NCBI GenBank assembly: GCA_030668565.1
Contig: DAOVFD010000044.1
Coordinates: 1-8,482 of the forward strand
Length of the DNA stretch: 8,482 bases
From: Microcaldota archaeon
GTDB lineage: Archaea; Micrarchaeota; Micrarchaeia; Anstonellales; Bilamarchaeaceae
Direction of reading: 5' to 3'
Part shown: positions 5,297 through 8,482 of the stretch, piece by piece
Layout of the letters: each line of letters starts with the position of its first letter
How positions within the stretch are numbered: position 1 is the stretch's first letter
The notes under the pieces: model-generated
Seen by the model: the letters and a program-made list of their open reading frames with translations, nothing else
Database searches by the model: none
What the model was told of the DNA's origin: nothing
Made by a program: the position numbers and the translations under genes

Positions 5297-6381
5297 TGAG
5301 AAAAATGGACAGGAAAAAAATGGAACAAAAGGTATCTCTGTTCGTAAATCGAAGAAAGGAGCTGAAAGAACTCAGCGAAGCAAAAAAACATACAGTCATA
5401 GTCGGCTACCGCAGAATGGGAAAAACACACCTGATAGTAAAACATCTCCTTAAGGAATGGGATAAAAAAACCGTGCCGGTTTATCTTGATATGCTCTATT
5501 TCGCATCATGGGGAGGATTTGCCGAATCCCTGGTAGAGGAATTCCTGCGTGCTTACGACCAGACCAGGGGCAGAAATTTATCTTCGGCCTTTCGTAGATT
5601 TTCTTCTTCGCTTTCCACCGCCCTCTCCTCTGTAAAAGAAATTGAGGGAACTCTGGGAGTGGAAGGATTGAAGTTTCTTTCATTGAAACTCGCTTTCAAA
5701 GAGGAGAAAAAGGACGAAATAGAGCTGTTGAAGGGTGCATTGAACTTCATATCAGAATTTGCAAGAAGGAATAAGGTATCGGTTATTCTCGTACTGGATG
5801 AGATACAGAACATCAAGGATTTCGGAAAGGTAAGCCAGGGCCTTTCAGTCATAAGAGGAGAATTACAGTTCCTGAAAAATCTTAGACTTATAATAAGCGG
5901 CAGTCTGCCCTCTTTCATTCACTCAGAAGTGCTTGAAAAATCGAAACCTTTTTGGAAGCAATTAAAAGTAATGGAATTGGGGCCTTTCGAATCTGATGCT
6001 GTTGTGGAAGCTGCACAGTTGTTTGATGTCGGAAAAAAAGATGCGAATAAGATTTTTGCTATTACGGGAGGGATTCCTGATTACGTCATAAAAACCCTGG
6101 ACAACACAAAGGAAGAAAAAAATGTGGAACTGGCTTTCGAAAAAGTTGTGGAGGATGAAGAACTGTTTTTCTCCTCTGTTATATCCGCCCTAAGCAAGGC
6201 GGAGCATGTTGCAATCAAAAATATTGCACATGGTAATGGATATAGTATAATCGAGCAGACTCTGGGATATCCTCCAACCGCGGTATTGGATTCCCTGATA
6301 AAGAAAGGACTGATAATGAGAGTCGAGAAGGGGGTGTATAAAATTGTAGACCCGGGTATGGAATTCTTCCTGAAGCATTAG
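5293..6381 (+). CDS. Archaeal ATPase (STAND/MNS type) with winged-helix domain
   Basis: The 362-aa protein follows the archaeal ATPase plan (PF01637-like). It opens with an FVNRRKEL entry segment (17-24). The Walker A is GYRRMGKTH (38-46), the Walker B VILVLDEIQN (164-173), and a sensor-1-like segment reads LIISGSLPSF (199-208). ELGPF (228-232) and TGGIPDYV (258-265) are typical family motifs, and residues 297-360 form a winged helix ending near VYKIVDP. These proteins bind and hydrolyse ATP; they are numerous in archaea, and their roles are mostly unknown (suggested: signalling, defence, mobile-element functions). The start could be ATG 5293, leaderless, or ATG 5305, which has GGTGA five bases upstream; ATG 5320 is less likely. 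The gene is bracketed by two nested pairs of direct repeats and lies convergent to the small ORF and trm5. Confidence 0.88.
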   Translation: MVRKMDRKKMEQKVSLFVNRRKELKELSEAKKHTVIVGYRRMGKTHLIVKHLLKEWDKKTVPVYLDMLYFASWGGFAESLVEEFLRAYDQTRGRNLSSAFRRFSSSLSTALSSVKEIEGTLGVEGLKFLSLKLAFKEEKKDEIELLKGALNFISEFARRNKVSVILVLDEIQNIKDFGKVSQGLSVIRGELQFLKNLRLIISGSLPSFIHSEVLEKSKPFWKQLKVMELGPFESDAVVEAAQLFDVGKKDANKIFAITGGIPDYVIKTLDNTKEEKNVELAFEKVVEDEELFFSSVISALSKAEHVAIKNIAHGNGYSIIEQTLGYPPTAVLDSLIKKGLIMRVEKGVYKIVDPGMEFFLKH

Positions 6382-6408
6382 AAAATTAATGGATTAAAAA
6401 ACTAATGG
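6382..6408. repeat. Inner direct repeat, right copy (27 bp)
   Basis: It follows the ATPase stop codon directly and matches 5270-5296 at 23 of 27 positions. It joins the right outer repeat without a gap, whereas on the left the two repeats are separated by about 18 bp. Confidence 0.6.
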
Positions 6409-6480
6409 AAATCAACGACTAGTGTTTTTTCGGCTTGCCCTCCAATTACTGTTTATCGATGAATAAACTGATTTGAATAG
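6408..6480. repeat. Outer direct repeat, right copy (73 bp)
   Basis: This is the partner of 5180-5251. On the minus strand it forms the last part of the small ORF 6412-6615. On the plus strand it holds a run of six T at 6425-6430 and a stem GTTTAT/ATAAAC at 6451-6468. The left copy has five T at 5198-5202 and the stem GTTTAT/ATAGAC at 5223-5240, which still pairs in RNA through a G-U. Because each copy follows a plus-strand gene, it could also act as a 3' end or terminator element. Confidence 0.85.
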
Positions 6481-6615
6481 TGCTGCCTACTTTGCCGACC
6501 ATACGCTGTTCGGTTTTGATTTTATCCAATCTACCATAATATCTATGACCTTTAGCGAATCGAGAATGTCTTTTTCACGTTCTTCATTCAGTTTTTTCAG
6601 GTCGACCATTTCCAT
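6412..6615 (-). pseudogene. Small ORF interrupted by TAG (42 + 24 codons)
   Basis: ATG at 6615-6613 opens a frame of 42 codons (MEMVDLKKLNEE... ending NSVWSAK) up to TAG at 6489-6487. The same frame then continues for 24 codons (AALFKSVYSSIN... ending KNTSR) to TGA at 6414-6412. The first part is a charged, helical sequence that looks like a real small protein. The TAG lies where one C-to-T change would restore Gln (CAG), giving SAKQAAL. The downstream part lies in the outer repeat, where the left copy reads similarly (YSAINRNWKASRK against YSSINSNWRASRK) before TGA. I do not recognise a family. The ATG is 33 nt after the trm5 stop, and a TATA-like TTTTAAAC at 6637-6644 lies about 26 bp before it. 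It may be a pseudogene, a working 42-aa gene, or a TAG-readthrough gene. Confidence 0.5.
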
Positions 6616-6648
6616 AATGACTATTTAACCTCTGGTGTTTAAAATCGT

Positions 6649-7662
6649 TTATTTCCTTACCCTGAAATCAACAACAACCTGGATTATTTTTGGAGCGTAA
6701 GGACGAACTATCTTTCTATTGACTATTTCAACTTCAACTCCTGCTTTTTTTGCTTCATCAAAAATCTTTTTTTCAATTTCATCATAAGGATTTTCAATTG
6801 GTGCAAAATTGTAAATATGGATTATGCAACCGTCTTTTGCTCCTGCCAATGCTACATCCAGAAACTTGTCCGCGCTTCTTGGTAATGGCATTAGAATTCT
6901 GTCTGCGAAATTCTGATATTTTTCCAGGACGATTTTTCTTGCATCGCCTTCAACCGCAGTTATGTTTTTCGCTTTGTTGAGTTTTATGTTTTCTTTCATG
7001 TATTTTACAGCTTCAGGATTAAGCTCGATTGCGATTATTTTTGTTGTTGGTTGTTTTTTTGAAATCACGAGGGGGAACGGACCCACTCCTGCAAAGAGGG
7101 CGAGGATGTTTTCTTCTGGTTTTACGAGCCCGGCAATTCTTTTTCTTTCATGGCTCAGGCGGATGGAAAAATAGACCTTTGCAACATCCAGGCGCATGCA
7201 ACAGCCATGCTCTGTGTATAAAGTTTCAGTCCTGTTTTCTCCTGCGATTACCTTCAATGGCCTTATTCTCAGTTCAGTGTCAACCTTTCCAAGTTTTTTT
7301 GCAACTACCTTCAGTCTTTTGTTGCTTTCAAGCAGCGCATTTGCAAATTCCTTTTCCCTGTTTTCAAATTCTTCAGGAATTTCCACAATGGCGATATCAC
7401 CAACAACATCATATGCTGTTACCAAATCCTCAAATTCCTCATCACTGAATTTTTCTGCAAGGATTTCACGGAGTTTTTTTGTTTTTGCTGATTTCTCCCC
7501 TTCCATTTCAATTGCTTCATAACCTTTCACTTCTTTGGCTACCGGGAAATAGACGAATTCTTCATCATGGAACGTCTTGTAGTCCCTGACATAAAGCTTC
7601 TCTGCGATAAGGCGTTGCTTGACTTCTTCTGCATTTTTCTTCGGGACTTTTATGAAAAGCAT
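6649..7662 (-). CDS. trm5: tRNA (guanine37-N1)-methyltransferase Trm5
   Basis: The enzyme transfers a methyl group from S-adenosylmethionine to N1 of G37 next to the tRNA anticodon, which prevents +1 frameshifting. At 337 aa it has the usual archaeal size. Residues 1-50 fit the small D1 domain that contacts the tRNA core. The D2 stretch YDVVGDIAIVEIPEE (84-98) is typical. GENRTETLYTEHG then DVAKVYFSIRLSHERKR (159-175) matches the family signature, with Arg168 in the active-site loop. The SAM site is FAGVGPF (190-196), with AIELNPEA (211-218) and GDAR (239-242). DRILMPLP (254-261) is the substrate loop; M. jannaschii Trm5, as I recall it, has MNLP there, so Pro replaces the Asn. The end, VRPYAP...VDFRVRK, is typical. 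No ribosome binding site is seen, and TTTAATTA at 7685-7692 is about 26 bp before the ATG, so the mRNA is probably leaderless. Confidence 0.93.
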   Translation of the reverse strand: MLFIKVPKKNAEEVKQRLIAEKLYVRDYKTFHDEEFVYFPVAKEVKGYEAIEMEGEKSAKTKKLREILAEKFSDEEFEDLVTAYDVVGDIAIVEIPEEFENREKEFANALLESNKRLKVVAKKLGKVDTELRIRPLKVIAGENRTETLYTEHGCCMRLDVAKVYFSIRLSHERKRIAGLVKPEENILALFAGVGPFPLVISKKQPTTKIIAIELNPEAVKYMKENIKLNKAKNITAVEGDARKIVLEKYQNFADRILMPLPRSADKFLDVALAGAKDGCIIHIYNFAPIENPYDEIEKKIFDEAKKAGVEVEIVNRKIVRPYAPKIIQVVVDFRVRK

Positions 7663-7684
7663 GAAATGAATTTTATCACTAATC

Positions 7685-7704
7685 TAATTAAATATATTAT
7701 ATAC
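7685..7704. promoter_or_regulatory. Divergent promoter region between trm5 and the 167-aa gene
   Basis: On the minus strand TTTAATTA (7685-7692) lies about 26 bp before the trm5 ATG. On the plus strand TATATTATATA (7693-7703) lies 20-30 bp before the ATGs at 7719 and 7725. Only about 55 bp separate the two genes, so their TATA boxes are adjacent and transcription from one may hinder the other. Neither gene shows a ribosome binding site. Confidence 0.5.
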
Positions 7705-7718
7705 GCAAGTTGCATGTA

Positions 7719-8222
7719 ATGAAAATGAAAAAGAGGCTGCCGCTCCAGAACAGGCATGCAATAAAAGAGGAAGTTAAAGGCATGGAGAACAGCGGTATAA
7801 TACGCACGAAAGCCGGAAAGGCATTAAGTGAAGCGCTCATGAAAATCCATGAAGACCTGCGGGTACAGCTTGGATTTGGTGAAAAGGACCTTAAAGAAGC
7901 CATTGAAACAGGAAACTGGAAGACAGCGGTATGGATTGCAGTCAATAACGGTCCTGAAGACGGAATCCCTGGAAGAGTGGCAGAAGTCTTTGTTGAACTT
8001 TACAAAAGGGAATGCAAAGGGAAGAACTGTGCTGAAAGAGAGGAACAGTGGCTCGAATATTCCAGAGAAGTGCTTGAGGGTGCGCTTAATATATACGTCA
8101 GAAAAGGCCAGATAAAGGATGATTTTGCAAATCTGTTTCTTGAGGCAATGGACCTTGCCAAAGAAGAAGTATATAATATGGAATTTAATATGGAATTGGA
8201 AAATGCGGAATTGGTGAGATAA
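7719..8222 (+). CDS. Unknown 167-aa helical protein
   Basis: I do not recognise a family. The frame is open to a TTG at 7710, but ATG 7719 is better placed relative to the AT-rich promoter; ATG 7725 is also possible, and the two differ by only two codons. The product is charged and almost entirely helical, with no signal peptide, membrane segment or catalytic motif. Visible stretches are a basic N terminus (KMKKRLPLQNRH), a KALSEALMKIHEDL helix, a WKTAVWIAVNNGPEDGIPG turn, a Cys pair in KRECKGKNCAERE, and an acidic C-terminal helix with repeated NMEF/NMELEN. The helix-turn-helix spacing in the middle faintly recalls solenoid repeats. It ends 104 nt before the rpoH start, which has its own promoter. 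Confidence 0.75.
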   Translation: MKMKKRLPLQNRHAIKEEVKGMENSGIIRTKAGKALSEALMKIHEDLRVQLGFGEKDLKEAIETGNWKTAVWIAVNNGPEDGIPGRVAEVFVELYKRECKGKNCAEREEQWLEYSREVLEGALNIYVRKGQIKDDFANLFLEAMDLAKEEVYNMEFNMELENAELVR

Positions 8223-8236
8223 ACCAAAACATACCC

Positions 8237-8244
8237 TTTATAAA
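8237..8244 (+). promoter_or_regulatory. TATA box for rpoH
   Basis: TTTATAAA predicts a transcription start near 8265-8270 and a leader of about 57-62 nt for rpoH. I checked the leader for a tRNA or riboswitch-like fold and saw none. Confidence 0.55.
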
Positions 8245-8326
8245 CATTTCCTTCGAAAATAATCGATACGCTATATCCAGAATGGTCTAGCTTTAGGATT
8301 ACGTCTCGTAAATCAGGTGATTTTGC

Positions 8327-8482
8327 TTGGCAAAAAAAACCAAAAAATCCGCTAAAAAGTCTGATAAAGAACAGGTTGATGTTCTTTCGTATCATCTTCT
8401 GCCCAAGATGGCAATTTTAAGCGAAGCGGAAAAGAATCGTATCATTAAAAAATATGGGATAGAGATGGATAAATTGCCGGTT
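8327..8482 (+). CDS. rpoH: DNA-directed RNA polymerase subunit H (Rpb5-like), 3' end outside
   Basis: The frame opens after a TGA at 8318-8320. TTG at 8327 is its only start, with AGGTGA at 8315-8320, six bases upstream, so the start is well fixed. Fifty-two codons are visible. After a Lys-rich tail (AKKTKKSAKKSDKEQ) comes VDVLSYHLLPKMAILSEAEK, then IIKKYGIEMDKLPV. This matches the H-subunit core, in which a V-x-H-x-L-V/L-P-x-x-x-x-L-S motif is followed by a K-Y-x-I-x-x-x-x-L-P motif. Subunit H is a small structural part of the archaeal polymerase at the jaw that holds downstream DNA. The basic tail is longer than in many archaeal versions. In many archaea rpoH begins the rpoH-rpoB-rpoA operon, so those genes may follow beyond the window. 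Confidence 0.9.
   Translation, partial: MAKKTKKSAKKSDKEQVDVLSYHLLPKMAILSEAEKNRIIKKYGIEMDKLPV

Noticed and set aside
5180..6480. CRISPR-like repeats
   Set aside because: There are only two copies of each repeat, they are imperfect, and a whole gene lies between them.
6487..6615. Alternative frame (YYGRLDKIKTEQRMVGKV) through the same region as the coding one
   Set aside because: It has no start codon of its own and is bounded by stops; the ATG-started frame has a plausible promoter and start. It cannot be fully excluded as a frameshifted remnant.
6962..7522. Plus-strand frames opposite trm5
   Set aside because: They overlap a fully assigned conserved enzyme and read as low-complexity Phe/Ser/Leu-rich shadow sequence.
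8265..8326. tRNA or structured RNA in the rpoH leader
   Set aside because: There is no T-arm consensus and no cloverleaf pairing; it is an ordinary leader with an AGGTGA ribosome binding site.

Overview
The window looks archaeal. It carries a Trm5-type tRNA m1G37 methyltransferase with the archaeal domain layout and, cut by the right edge, the archaeal RNA polymerase subunit H (Rpb5 homologue). Several genes have a TATA-like box about 26 bp before the start codon, as expected for leaderless archaeal mRNAs. Others have GGTGA/GGAGG ribosome binding sites, and TTG or GTG starts occur. Small genes, cysteine-rich secreted proteins and Pro/Glu-rich membrane-anchored surface proteins are common in DPANN archaea. 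DPANN is therefore my best guess, but the lineage cannot be fixed from this stretch.

Left part (1-1600): a 5'-truncated ankyrin-repeat protein converges on a minus-strand two-gene operon. That operon encodes a small helix-turn-helix protein and a 107-aa unknown protein that overlap by ATGA. The operon's start region is odd: a strong Shine-Dalgarno sequence has no well-placed start codon, and the reading frame is cut by a TGA. It faces a divergent gene for a 186-aa protein with one hydrophobic segment.

Middle (1635-5159): a secreted metzincin-like zinc protease (HExxHxxGxxD plus Met-turn) overlaps by 44 nt a surface protein. The surface protein has a signal peptide, a Cna-B/SdrD-like calcium-binding domain, two cysteine modules, an acidic Pro/Glu stalk and a C-terminal membrane anchor. 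The pair is probably made together and works at the cell surface. A HEAT-repeat-like protein with its own promoter follows.

Right part (5160-8482): an archaeal (STAND/MNS-type) ATPase gene is bracketed by nested direct repeats, an outer pair of about 72 bp and an inner pair of 27 bp. The outer right repeat is the 3' end of a small minus-strand ORF interrupted by TAG; the outer left repeat looks like a broken copy of that 3' end joined to a sequence resembling the end of trm5. This arrangement is the least ordinary part of the window and suggests a mobile or rearranged cassette. trm5 follows on the minus strand, divergent from a 167-aa unknown gene, and the start of rpoH closes the window.
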